In this document: in pieces, positions 25,919 to 35,800 of the stretch
Layout: each line of letters opens with the position of its first letter
Position numbering within the stretch: the stretch's first letter is position 1
NCBI GenBank assembly: GCA_963782555.1
Contig: CAWAKB010000003.1
Coordinates: 186,001-250,000, forward strand
DNA: 64,000 bases
Source: Hyphomicrobium_A sp963782555
GTDB lineage: Bacteria; Pseudomonadota; Alphaproteobacteria; Rhizobiales; Hyphomicrobiaceae
Direction of reading: 5' to 3'
Notes under the pieces: model-generated
Database searches by the model: none
Told to the model about the DNA's origin: nothing
Seen by the model: only the letters and a program-made list of their open reading frames with translations
Translations under genes and position numbers: made by a program

Positions 25919-27068
25919 TCATCCGGCCGTCAGCTTGGCGACGACCTGCATGCCGGCATCGAACGCGCCCTCGCCGAACTTCGCCAGCAGGCCGCCGATC
26001 AGCGCCGCGACGCTCCAGCCGACCAAATGCGACGATCGTCTTCGCGTAGTTCGTCCGCACGCGCACCGTGATCACCTGGTCGGGAAGCGCCGTCTCGGCG
26101 GCGAGCCCGTCGGCGCCGACGGTGCGCGCCGAGATGATGAGCTGCAGGCGCTTCTTGCCCTTCTCGCGCGGCGTGACGTGCCAGCGCCAGCTCGCAAAGT
26201 CGTCGGAGGAGAGCAGCATCGTCCTCTCGATCCACTGCGTCTCGGGCGACGCGGTCTCGATGAAGAACCCGCCGTCGGGCGCCCGCAGACGCACCGACAT
26301 CGCCTTGGTGACCGTCACCTCGTGCCGATAGGCGGCGCCTCCGCCCTGCAGCCCTTCGGCCAGCGCCTGCACGTCGGCCTTGGCGATGCGCACCTCGACG
26401 AGGGCCGGGACCGCGACGCGCATGGTGCGGGGAATGTTCTCGACGAGCTGGCCGATCTCGGCGCGCTGCGCCGGCACGCGGGCGGGCGACGGGCTGGCGG
26501 CGCGGACGCGCGCCCATGGCGCGCGAACTCGGCGTGCGCGCTGGCAAAACGCGATCCGTACGCCGATGCGCTCGCTGAGCCGGCACCGATGCCCTCGGGC
26601 CGGTGCTGATGCGGCTCGAGCCGCTGCCGCGACGCGGAGGGGTCCGATGGCGGCGCCGCGCCTCCAACCCCCATGCGTTGCGGCGGCTCGCCGCTGACCT
26701 GGGGCTGCCGCGGGATCGGCGGCGGCATGGCGCGGAGCGGCAGCGGGCGGCATTGACGGTGCCGGAGGTGGCGGCGGCGCCCAGGTGGGCGGCGCCCCGG
26801 ACCCGGGAATCGGCGGCGGAGCCGGTCTCGGGTGAGGTTGACGGCGGCGGGTGCGGCCTCGACCGGAGCCGGCCGGCGTGGGTCGCTGCGGCTGCGGGCG
26901 CGGCTCGCGACGGACGGGCCGGCGGAACAGGCGCCGAGGTGGCTCCGGCTCGGCTGCCGGCGCGGGGCCTCCATGGCCTCCCTGGCACGTCCTCCAAGCT
27001 TGAGCCGCGTGCTTCGGCTGCCGGCGGCGCTCGCCGGCGGCGGCCCTGCCTGCGAGCTTCGTCGTCAT
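25919..27068 (-). CDS. Pro/Ala-rich hypothetical protein with conserved C-terminal domain (frameshifted in this sequence)
   Basis: Begins at the ATG overlapping the stop of the Clp-N-domain gene (ATGA at 27068-27065). The first half is low-complexity Pro/Ala/Arg sequence in which the true frame cannot be fixed. The second half is clear: MRVAVPALVEVRIAKADVQA, SPETQWIERTMLLSSDDFAS, WRWHVTPREKGKKRLQLIIS and ISARTVGADG. After a frame change near 26040 comes a C-terminal hydrophobic stretch, VGWSVAALIGGLLAKFGEGA, ending at 25919. I do not recognise a characterised family. The overlap with the Clp-N gene suggests a functional pair. Confidence 0.6.
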
Positions 27069-27695
27069 TCGGCCTCCTCTGGTTCGGCCGCCTGCGGGGC
27101 GGGCTCGGCCTGCTCCTCGCGTGCGGGGCCGGCGTTGCTCCACCTTGCGCGCCGCCGCCGCGGTGCGCGACTGCACGCGCTCGCGTGCGCTCGCCAGAAT
27201 GTCCTCGGTGTTGCGACGGCGCGGCGGGGCCTGCGCCGCCGCACCGCGCTGAAGCGCGCGGATCGCGCCTTCGAACGTCAGTCCTTGGGCCTGCAGCATG
27301 TGCGCTGCCGGGCTGCGGCCGTCGCCGACGATGGCGGCCAGCACGATCGCGCCGTTGATCTCGCGGCGGCGCCCGCCGCGCGCGGCCGCCGCGGCAGCCT
27401 CCAGAATGCGCCGCAGGTCGATCGACACGCCCGGATCGCCGCCCTGGCCCGGCGCTCGCCCGCTGCTGCAGGGTGGCGAGATAGCGCCGATGACGTCCGC
27501 TCTTCAAGCGCGCGCCATCGATGTTGCTCGCAGCCAGCACGAGCCCGGCGTCCGGATCCTCGCACAGCGACAAGAGCATGTGCTCGAGCGTGACTTCGAG
27601 ATGGCCTTGACGACGCGCGCAGCTTCACCGGCCCGCGCCAGGGCAGCGCCCAGGCTCGGCGACATGGCGATTCGGCTCAGGTCGTCGGCAATCAT
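27065..27695 (-). CDS. Clp N-terminal-domain protein without an AAA+ module (frameshifted in this sequence)
   Basis: About 210 residues from the ATG at 27695, which has a GAGGAG ribosome site. It shows a duplicated Clp repeat like that of ClpA/ClpC N-domains: SPSLGAALARAGEAAR, HLEVTLEHMLLSLCEDPDAG, INGAIVLAAIVGDGRSPAAH and MLQAQGLTFEGAIRAL. A Glu/Pro/Ala tail ends QAAEPEEAE. There is no ATPase domain, so it resembles stand-alone substrate- or adaptor-binding N-domains. Frame changes are needed near 27610, 27505 and 27140. It overlaps the next gene by four bases and is divergent from argB. Confidence 0.65.
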
Positions 27696-27939
27696 GAACG
27701 CTCCTCTGCCCGCTCAGTGGCCCGCCGCGGTCGTGAAATTAACCGATCACCACCGCACTGGACAGGTATAGGAGACCTCCCGACCGATGCGCTAGCAGCC
27801 GATTGTGGGTGAAATCCGTTGAGGTCATGCGGCATGTCGGTATATGTGCTGGCCTTCGGTTGCGGCGGCATCCAATTTAGAACGAATTGCGGGCCGACGC
27901 CCGGCAAAAGCGAAGTCATAGGCCAGGACCTTCAGGACT

Positions 27940-28893
27940 ATGAAGACGATCACGCAGCCACACGGCGGTGGGGCGGCTCCCGAGCAGGAGCCCTCGCCCC
28001 ATGTTCAGGCGCGCATCCTGGCTGAGGCATTGCCGCATCTCATACGCTATGACGACCAAACCGTCGTCATCAAGTTCGGCGGCCACGCCATGGGCGACAC
28101 CGCGCTGTCAGACGCGTTCGCGCAGGACATCGTCTACCTGAAGCAATCGGGGGTAAACCCCATCGTCGTGCACGGCGGCGGCCCGCAGATCGCCGCCATG
28201 CTCAAGAAGTTGCAGATCACATCCGATTTCGTCCAAGGCCTGCGCGTCACCGACAAACCCACCGTCGAGGTGGTCGAGATGGTGCTCGCCGGCGCCATCA
28301 ACAAGGACATCGTCACCGCAATCAACCGGCAAGGCGGCAAGGCCGTGGGCATCTGCGGCAAGGACGCCAACTTGATGGTCGCGCGCAAGATCACCGAGAT
28401 CCAGGATCCCGAATCGAACCTGATGAAGGCGGTCGACATCGGCTATGTCGGAGAGCCGATCGAGGTCAATCCGCATATCGTCGACGTCATCTCGCGCTCC
28501 GACCTCATTCCCGTGATCGCGCCCATCGGGGTGGGGCGCGGCGGAGAGACGCTCAACATCAACGCCGACACGTTTGCAAGCGCGCTTGCCGCCCGCATGA
28601 AGGCCAAGCGCCTCCTGCTGCTCACGGACGTGCAGGGCGTCCTCGACAAGAACAAGGAGCTCGTCACCGAGCTGACGATCGATGAGGCGCGGCGCCTCAT
28701 CAAGGACGGCGTCATCTCCGGCGGCATGATCCCCAAGATCGAGGGCTGCATCGAGGTGGTGGAAGCCGGCGTGGAGGCGGTCGTCATCATCGACGGCCGC
28801 GTGCCCCATTGCGTGCTGCTCGAGCTCTTTACCGCACACGGCGTCGGCACGCTGGTTGGGCGCACGCAAAAATTGCGGGCGCGAACGAAATGA
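27940..28893 (+). CDS. argB: Acetylglutamate kinase
   Basis: Second step of arginine synthesis: ATP-dependent phosphorylation of N-acetylglutamate in the cytoplasm. 317 residues, slightly longer than usual because of a 25-residue N-terminal extension. The nucleotide/substrate loops KFGGHAMGD and VVHGGGPQI are intact, as are the later GGMIPKIEGC and the conserved C-terminal region. It reads cleanly, marking the end of the frameshift-rich stretch. The stop overlaps the next start (ATGA), so it is translationally coupled to the nucleotidase, a common Rhizobiales arrangement. Confidence 0.96.
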   Translation: MKTITQPHGGGAAPEQEPSPHVQARILAEALPHLIRYDDQTVVIKFGGHAMGDTALSDAFAQDIVYLKQSGVNPIVVHGGGPQIAAMLKKLQITSDFVQGLRVTDKPTVEVVEMVLAGAINKDIVTAINRQGGKAVGICGKDANLMVARKITEIQDPESNLMKAVDIGYVGEPIEVNPHIVDVISRSDLIPVIAPIGVGRGGETLNINADTFASALAARMKAKRLLLLTDVQGVLDKNKELVTELTIDEARRLIKDGVISGGMIPKIEGCIEVVEAGVEAVVIIDGRVPHCVLLELFTAHGVGTLVGRTQKLRARTK

Positions 28894-29693
28894 GCGCCGC
28901 CGACGAGCGCCATGCCGTGCGCGGGGCAGATGGCTCCCACACGCCGGTGCACGCCGAGGAGCTGCCCGAGCCGACACGCGATTTTGCCGATACGACCGCC
29001 TGGATCTTCGATCTCGACAACACGCTCTACCCTTCAGCCTGCAACCTCTTTGCCGAGGTCGACCGGCGCATGGGCGAGTTCATCGCCACCTATCTCGGCG
29101 TGCCCTTCGCCTACGCGCGCCATCTGCAGAAGAGCTACTACCGCCAGTTCGGGACGACGCTCACCGGCCTGATGCAGGTGCACAAGCTCGACCCGCAACC
29201 CTTCCTCGACTACGTGCACGACATCGATCTCTCCGCCGTGCCCGAGGCCCCGGAGCTGGCCGCCGCCATCGCCGCCCTGCCCGGGCGCAAGCTCATCTTC
29301 ACCAACGGCTCACGCCGGCATGCCGAGCGCGTCGCCGAGAAGCTCGGCGTGCTGCATTTGATCGAGGACATCTGCGACATTGCCGCCTGCGGGTTCGTAC
29401 CCAAGCCCGAGCCCGATGCTTTTCGGCGCATGGTCGACCGGCACGCCGTCGCCGCGCGCCAGGCCGCCATGTTCGAGGACATGCCGCACAACCTGGAGGC
29501 ACCGCACGCGCTCGGCATGACCACGGTGCTCGTGCATTCGGACTATCCCGATCACCCGGTGCAGAGCCAAATGCGCACCTGGACCAAGCTGCCCCAGCAT
29601 ATCCACCATGCCACGGAGGATCTGACCGGCTTTCTCGAGCAGGTCTGCGGGCAACTCGGAGCGGCAACGCCGCCTAAGGGAAGCGCAGAATAG
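28890..29693 (+). CDS. Pyrimidine 5'-nucleotidase (HAD superfamily)
   Basis: 267 residues from the ATG overlapping the argB stop. HAD motifs are present in order: I, FDLDNTLYP with the nucleophile Asp; II, FTNGSR; III, the lysine in PKPEPDAF; IV, MFEDMPHN with paired acids. The C1-type cap (YYRQFGTTLTGLM) is typical of SDT1-like pyrimidine 5'-nucleotidases, which dephosphorylate UMP/CMP and related metabolites. The cytoplasmic role is nucleotide salvage or housecleaning. The partnership with argB is positional. Confidence 0.88.
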   Translation: MSAADERHAVRGADGSHTPVHAEELPEPTRDFADTTAWIFDLDNTLYPSACNLFAEVDRRMGEFIATYLGVPFAYARHLQKSYYRQFGTTLTGLMQVHKLDPQPFLDYVHDIDLSAVPEAPELAAAIAALPGRKLIFTNGSRRHAERVAEKLGVLHLIEDICDIAACGFVPKPEPDAFRRMVDRHAVAARQAAMFEDMPHNLEAPHALGMTTVLVHSDYPDHPVQSQMRTWTKLPQHIHHATEDLTGFLEQVCGQLGAATPPKGSAE

Positions 29694-29715
29694 AACGCGC
29701 CCGCGGGATGCCGGC

Positions 29716-30645
<930 letters not shown>

Positions 30646-30688
30646 GACCGATGCGTCCTTCTGTCCCCGAGCCCTTAATTCTTCCGCA

Positions 30689-31633
30689 TTATTGGCTGGC
30701 CTTCTTCAGCTCGGCCTCCAGCTCGGGCAAAGCTTGGAAAAGGTCGGCGACGAGGCCGTAGTCCGCGACCTGAAAGATCGGGGCCTCGCTGTCCTTGTTG
30801 ATTGCGACGATGACCTTTGAGTCTTTCATGCCGGCGAGATGCTGGATCGCGCCGGAGATGCCGACCGCCATGTAGAGGTCGGGAGCCACCACCTTGCCCG
30901 TCTGGCCCACCTGCATGTCGTTGGGCACGAAGCCGGCATCGACGGCAGCGCGCGAGGCGCCAACGGCGGCGCCGAGCGCATCCGCGACCGGCTCCAGCAG
31001 CTTCTTGAAGTTCTCGCCCGACTGCAGCCCGCGGCCGCCGGAGATCACGATCCGCGCCGAGGCCAGCTCCGGCCGATCCGACGTCGTCAGCTCCGCCTTC
31101 TCGAAGCTCGAGATCCCGACCGGCGCCGGAGCCGTGATGCTTTCGACGGGAGCCGAGCCATCCTCCGCCGCGGACGGAAATGCCGAGATGCGCGCCGTGA
31201 TGACCTTCTTGGGCTCCGCCGACTGCACCGTCTGGATGGCGTTGCCGGCATAGATCGGCCGCTCGAAGGTGTCGGGCGCGACGACCTTGGTGACGTCGGA
31301 GACCTGCATGACGTCGAGCCCCGCGGCGACGCGAGGCAGGATGTTCTTGCCCGAGGTCGTGGCGGGAGCGACCAGCGCATCATAGTCGGACATCAGCGGC
31401 AGGATCAGCGCCGCCACCTCCTCGGCAAGACCATGCTCGAGCTGCGGTGCGTCCGCCATCAACACCTTGGCGACGCCGGAAAGCTTGGCGGCGGCCTCGG
31501 CCGCGGGCTTGCAGTTATGGCCGGCGACCAGCACGTGAACGTCACCGCCCAGCGCACTGGCAGCTGACAATGCCTTGCCCGTCGCCGCGGCGAGCGCGCC
31601 GTTGGTGTGTTCAGCAAGAAGCAAGGTCGCCAT
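30689..31633 (-). CDS. etfA: Electron transfer flavoprotein, alpha subunit
   Basis: 314 residues. The C-terminal FAD domain carries SGGRGLQSGENF and VGISGAIQHLAGMKDS, which bind the flavin. The N-terminal domain has EHTNGALAAATGKALSAAS. With EtfB it accepts electrons from acyl-CoA and related dehydrogenases and passes them to ETF-ubiquinone oxidoreductase. The start codon overlaps the etfB stop (ATGA), giving translational coupling and equal subunit supply. Confidence 0.96.
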   Translation of the reverse strand: MATLLLAEHTNGALAAATGKALSAASALGGDVHVLVAGHNCKPAAEAAAKLSGVAKVLMADAPQLEHGLAEEVAALILPLMSDYDALVAPATTSGKNILPRVAAGLDVMQVSDVTKVVAPDTFERPIYAGNAIQTVQSAEPKKVITARISAFPSAAEDGSAPVESITAPAPVGISSFEKAELTTSDRPELASARIVISGGRGLQSGENFKKLLEPVADALGAAVGASRAAVDAGFVPNDMQVGQTGKVVAPDLYMAVGISGAIQHLAGMKDSKVIVAINKDSEAPIFQVADYGLVADLFQALPELEAELKKASQ

Positions 31634-32388
31634 CAGAGCACTCCAGCCTCGGACTTGAGCTTGGCAACGAGCTCGGCGACGCTTTCCACCTTGACGCCGG
31701 CCTTGCGGCTGGCGGGCTCGGTTATGCTCAAGACTTTGAGCCGCGGCGCGATGTCAACGCCAAGCTCATCCGGCTTCTTGATGTCGAGCGGCTTCTTCTT
31801 CGCCTTCATGATGTTGGGCAGCGAGGGATAGCGCGGCTCGTTGAGGCGCAGGTCCGTCGTCACCACCGCCGGCAGCTTGAGCTTCACCGTCTCCAGACCG
31901 CCGTCGACCTCGCGCGTCACGTGGGCTGAGCCGTCCTCCAAGACGAGCTTGGAGGCGAACGTGCCCTGCGGCCAGCCCAGCAGCGCTGCCAGCATCTGTC
32001 CGGTCTGGTTGCAGTCGTCGTCGATGGCCTGCTTGCCCAGGATGATGAGGTCGGGCTTCTCGGCGTCGGCGACCGCCTTCAGGAGCTTGGCGACGGCGAG
32101 CGGCTCGACCACAGCGCCGTCCGGGGTCTCGACCAGAATTCCGCGATCGGCGCCGATGGCCAACCCGTTTCGGATCGTGTCCTGCGCCTTCGTTGGACCG
32201 ATGGAGACGAGGACAATCTCGGTTGCCGTGCCCTTCTCCTTGAGGCGCACGGCCTCCTCGACGGCGATCTCGTCGAACGGGTTCATCGACATCTTCACGT
32301 TCGCGAGGTCGATTCCCGATGCGTCCGGCTTCACCCGAATCTTGACGTTATAGTCAACGACTCGTTTGACCGGCACCAGTAGCTTCAT
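31633..32388 (-). CDS. etfB: Electron transfer flavoprotein, beta subunit
   Basis: 251 residues from the ATG at 32388, which gives the conserved N terminus MKLLVPVKRVVDYNVKIRVK. The AMP-binding region includes DLIILGKQAIDDDCNQTGQ and TTDLRLNEPRYPSLPNIMKA, the latter containing the recognition loop. The open frame continues upstream without family similarity, so the shorter start is used. It overlaps etfA by one base and is first in the etfB-etfA-hbd operon. The upstream 238 bp should hold the promoter. Confidence 0.96.
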   Translation of the reverse strand: MKLLVPVKRVVDYNVKIRVKPDASGIDLANVKMSMNPFDEIAVEEAVRLKEKGTATEIVLVSIGPTKAQDTIRNGLAIGADRGILVETPDGAVVEPLAVAKLLKAVADAEKPDLIILGKQAIDDDCNQTGQMLAALLGWPQGTFASKLVLEDGSAHVTREVDGGLETVKLKLPAVVTTDLRLNEPRYPSLPNIMKAKKKPLDIKKPDELGVDIAPRLKVLSITEPASRKAGVKVESVAELVAKLKSEAGVL

Positions 32389-32626
32389 GCCCGTCGGCTC
32401 CCCAAGCGCTGCCGAGGCTTCCCAACCCGGGACCAGGCGGTTTGTGCAGCGCGATGAACTCGGCGCCGCCTGCGCGAAAAGGTCCCGTGTCGCTGCCCTT
32501 CTCGTGCTATTCGCAAGTGCGAAACGCAAACTACGAGCGCGGCGGGGCCAAGTCAATTGGCCCACCGTTAACCCTCTCCCCGGTCTGCCGGCGCCGATTG
32601 TCGCGTGAATTCCCCCATAAACAGGG

Positions 32627-33331
32627 TCAAACGGCCCCAATGCCGCGGTCGAACAGGGGCACTCCGGGGCGGCGCATGAAAAGGATCAGCACCGCGCCTG
32701 CAATGAGACCGCCGATGTGGGCCCACCAGGCAGTTGGGCCGACGTCGGCGAGGGCGATCATCACGATCTGCAGCACGATCCAGATGCCGAGCACGAGCCC
32801 GGCGGTGATGCGCAGCGGAATGACCTTGAACGCCAGGACCCACACGCTGACGTGCGGATGCAGCATCAGGTAGGCGGCAATCACGCCGGCAATGGCGCCG
32901 CTCGCGCCGATGAGCGGCAGCTCGGAGTCGGGCAGCATCCAGGCGTGGAACAGCGCCGCGAACACGCCGCAAGCCAGATAGAAGATGAGGAAGCGCACGT
33001 GCCCCATGGCGTCTTCGACGTTGTCGCCGAACACCCATAAAAACAGCATGTTGAAAAACAGATGGAAGATGTCGGCATGGAAGAACATGTAGGTGATGAG
33101 CGTCGCGCCGGTGGCGACCGGGATCACGCCCGTCGACAGCGTATCGGGGGCGGTAACAAGCTGGGCGCCGAACAGATGGCTGGGTGTCAGTCCGAATGCG
33201 GCGACGGCGCTCTGGTTGAGGCCGTTCACCTCGAAGATATACACCAGCACATTGAGCGCAATCAGCGAGACGGTGACGTATTGGAAGGGGATCGACTTGA
33301 GCGTGTTTTCGTCGCGAAGGGGAATGAACAC
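32627..33331 (-). CDS. Rhomboid-family intramembrane serine protease
   Basis: About 234 residues with six to seven helices. The catalytic serine lies in GASGAIAGVI and the histidine in WWAHIGGLIAG. The GHVRF loop and the HAD-FHLFFNMLFLW helix are also typical. It cleaves single-span membrane proteins within the bilayer. The GTG at 33331 (start of VFIPLRDENTLKSIPF) is preferred because homologues begin there; a TTG 57 bp upstream would overlap the next gene. It follows the cobalamin adenosyltransferase gene on the same strand by 32 bp. Substrates unknown. Confidence 0.9.
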   Translation of the reverse strand: MFIPLRDENTLKSIPFQYVTVSLIALNVLVYIFEVNGLNQSAVAAFGLTPSHLFGAQLVTAPDTLSTGVIPVATGATLITYMFFHADIFHLFFNMLFLWVFGDNVEDAMGHVRFLIFYLACGVFAALFHAWMLPDSELPLIGASGAIAGVIAAYLMLHPHVSVWVLAFKVIPLRITAGLVLGIWIVLQIVMIALADVGPTAWWAHIGGLIAGAVLILFMRRPGVPLFDRGIGAV

Positions 33332-33363
33332 GTGTGTCGGCCTACTGCTAAGGGACCATCGGG

Positions 33364-33945
33364 CTATCGGTTCTGTCCGGGAATCCAAAGCACGTCGCTC
33401 TTGCCGCGGTCGTTGACGTAGCGGCTGGCGACGAACAGGAAATCGGACAAACGGTTAATGTACTTGAGCGCCGGCTCGCTGACGGGCTCGTCCGGGTGGC
33501 CTGCGAGGTCCACCATCAGCCGCTCGGCGCGCCGGCATACGGTGCGCGCAACGTGCAGCGCCGCGGCGGCCGGAGCGCCGCCCGGCAGCACGAACGATCG
33601 TAGCGGCTGCAGCTCGGCGTTCATCTCGTCGATCTCTTCCTCGAGCCGCTTGACCTGCGCCTCGCTGACGCGCAGCGGCTCGTACTTGGGCTTCTCGCCG
33701 CGATCGGGCATGCACAGGTCGGCGCCGAGATCGAAGAGATCGTTCTGGATGCGCACAAGCTTGCCGTCGAGACCGAGGTGCCCGGCCTCCAGATGCGTGC
33801 GTGCCATCCCCACGCTGGCGTTGGTCTCATCCACGGTTCCGCAGGCGGCGATGCGCAAGGCGTGCTTGGGCACGCGCTCGCCGCTGCCGAGCGCTGTCGT
33901 CCCGGCATCCCCGGTTCTTGTGTAGATCTTGTTCAGTACGACCAT
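33364..33945 (-). CDS. ATP:cob(I)alamin adenosyltransferase, PduO type
   Basis: 193 residues from the ATG at 33945. N-terminal KIYTRTGDAGTTALGSG is the ATP-binding signature of PduO-type enzymes; CGTVDETNASVGMAR and FVLPGGAPAAAALHVART, followed by RRAERLM, are further conserved blocks. It forms adenosylcobalamin from corrinoid and ATP, needed for example for methylmalonyl-CoA mutase. Proximity to the ETF/hydroxyacyl-CoA operon is a common alphaproteobacterial arrangement and fits propionate/odd-chain metabolism. Confidence 0.94.
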   Translation of the reverse strand: MVVLNKIYTRTGDAGTTALGSGERVPKHALRIAACGTVDETNASVGMARTHLEAGHLGLDGKLVRIQNDLFDLGADLCMPDRGEKPKYEPLRVSEAQVKRLEEEIDEMNAELQPLRSFVLPGGAPAAAALHVARTVCRRAERLMVDLAGHPDEPVSEPALKYINRLSDFLFVASRYVNDRGKSDVLWIPGQNR

Positions 33946-34042
33946 GCGTGATGCGCCGGTCCCTTCCAACCCTTATGAGTAACCCCCGTCGCCATCCTAG
34001 CCTAAGCCGCTCGGCACGCTTCTGCTTTGGTCGAGCGGCGGA

Positions 34043-34234
34043 CTAGTGATAGTGGACGAACACGAAGAGCATGATGATCACGATTGCGACGAACTGCAGG
34101 CCAACACGCCAGCGCATCAGCTTCTGACTGAGGTTCGGGCTCGTGCCCCGTGTCAGGTTCCACAGGCCCAAGAGCAGGACGACGAACACGGCCAGAACAG
34201 CCAGCGTCGTCAGATGGTAAAGCACGGTTTCCAT
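34043..34234 (-). CDS. HIG1-domain twin-transmembrane protein
   Basis: 63 residues with two helices (about 4-26 and 44-61) joined by a basic loop. The loop reads SQKLMRWRVGLQ and fits the HIG1 signature Q-x3-R-x-R-x3-Q exactly. Mitochondrial HIG1 proteins (Rcf1/Higd1a) bind cytochrome c oxidase, and alphaproteobacteria carry small homologues upstream of the adenosyltransferase as here. The motif is seen; the role in respiratory complex assembly or oxygen response is inferred. Confidence 0.85.
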   Translation of the reverse strand: METVLYHLTTLAVLAVFVVLLLGLWNLTRGTSPNLSQKLMRWRVGLQFVAIVIIMLFVFVHYH

Positions 34235-34432
34235 CGCGTTCGATCTCCGTTCTCAATTTCCTTAGAGGTTTCCAGGGTGAGGGGCAAACCGTATCTCCTG
34301 GGCGCGGTTCCTCGAGCGCGCGACCGCCTTGGGACAGCAAGGGATTGGCAAGCCCGAGCGCGCCATAATTGCCGCAATTCTCACCTCAGGTGCGATGTCG
34401 GTTGGGGCTGTTTGCCGGGGGAAAGAGGGCCG

Positions 34433-35800
34433 TTGCAGCGAGCAAAGCGCAAGAAACAATCAGGGTCTGTCGTTGCCGCGATCCTCCTAGCGGCCGGCGT
34501 CGCCGTGATGCTCCTCGCGCCATTGTCCGACAGCGCGCAGGCACAAACCCAAAAAGCCACGACGGCGGATGAAGCCAAGAAGAAGCTCGAGCGCCAACGC
34601 AAGGAGCTCGAAAGCGTCTCCAAGCGCACCAAGTCGCTGGAGACCGACGTTGGTGCGCTCGCCGCCGAGCGCGAGCGTCTCAATGCCAAGCTCTTGGAGA
34701 CGGCCGACCTCATCAAGAAGAGCGAGGGCCAGCTCACCTCCACCGAGCAGCGCATGGGCGAGCTTCAGTCACAGGAGAAGATCCTAAGAGGATCGCTCAG
34801 CAAGCGTCACGACCAGATCGCCAAGCTTCTGGCGGCCTTGCAGCGCATGGGCCGCAACCCGCCGCCGATCCTCGTCACCCAGCGCGAGGACGCGCTCAAG
34901 ATGGTGCGCAGCGCCATGCTGCTGGCTGCCGCCTTCCCCGAGCTCGGCGACCAGGCCCGCGCGCTCGGAGCGCGTCTCCACGAGCTCGTCGGCGTCATGA
35001 CCCAGATCCGCACGCAACGCGCAAGCCTGAAGGTGGAGATGACCCGCCTCACCGACGCGCGGACCAGGCTTTCGGGGCTCTTGGAGGAAAAGAAAGTGTC
35101 GCTGGAGCAGCGCCAGTCGGAGCTGAAGCGCATGCGCCAAGCGGCGGCCGACATCTCCGCCAGCGTGACCGATCTCAACGAGCTCATCACGCGGCTCGAC
35201 AAAGCGGTAAAGGACAACACTGGGCTTGGCGCCTACGACGCTGAGGCGCGCAAAGCCGAGGCCGCGTCAGATGACAAAAAAGTAATACCTGCCAAGCCGA
35301 CCGACATAGTAGAGCTAGCCCCCGGTGCGACGCTGGGAAGCCCGGGGCGCATTAAGCCCGAGATCCCCTTTGCACAGACCACCGGGCGCCTGCCGCTGCC
35401 CGCCCAGGGCCGTAAGGTGCTCGCATTCGGCGAAAAGACGCAGTATGGCGGCCAATCTAAGGGACTTGTGCTTGAAACCCGCCAAGGCGCCCAAGTTACG
35501 TCGCCTTGCGATGGCTGGATCGTTTACGCTGGTGAGTTTCGCAGCTATGGGCAACTCTTGATCATAAACGCTGGTGGCGGCTATCATGTCCTGCTTGCTG
35601 GCTTGTCTCAGATCGACGTACAACCGGGTCAGTTTGTACTTGCCGCAGAACCGGTCGGCACAATGAGCGGTTGGTCACAGCAGGCCCAACCGGCAGCAGC
35701 AAACAGCGCCCCTGTCCTGTACGTGGAATTTCGCAAGGATGGGAGGCCCATCGACCCTGACCCATGGTGGGTTTCGGGTCATCAGAAGGTGCAAGGATAA
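34433..35800 (+). CDS. EnvC-like murein hydrolase activator (degenerate M23/LytM domain)
   Basis: 455 residues if translation starts at TTG 34433, behind a GAGGG site and directly before a signal peptide (SVVAAILLAAGVAVMLLAPL). Two coiled-coil blocks (about 40-130 and 200-270) are followed by a C-terminal LytM-like domain (about 330-450). The zinc-binding residues are absent: GLVLETRQG replaces the HxxxD region and VLYVEFRKDG the HxH strand. Like EnvC it should activate an amidase at the septum rather than cut peptidoglycan. The stop overlaps the ctpA start (TAATG), a conserved pairing in alphaproteobacteria. Confidence 0.88.
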   Translation: MQRAKRKKQSGSVVAAILLAAGVAVMLLAPLSDSAQAQTQKATTADEAKKKLERQRKELESVSKRTKSLETDVGALAAERERLNAKLLETADLIKKSEGQLTSTEQRMGELQSQEKILRGSLSKRHDQIAKLLAALQRMGRNPPPILVTQREDALKMVRSAMLLAAAFPELGDQARALGARLHELVGVMTQIRTQRASLKVEMTRLTDARTRLSGLLEEKKVSLEQRQSELKRMRQAAADISASVTDLNELITRLDKAVKDNTGLGAYDAEARKAEAASDDKKVIPAKPTDIVELAPGATLGSPGRIKPEIPFAQTTGRLPLPAQGRKVLAFGEKTQYGGQSKGLVLETRQGAQVTSPCDGWIVYAGEFRSYGQLLIINAGGGYHVLLAGLSQIDVQPGQFVLAAEPVGTMSGWSQQAQPAAANSAPVLYVEFRKDGRPIDPDPWWVSGHQKVQG

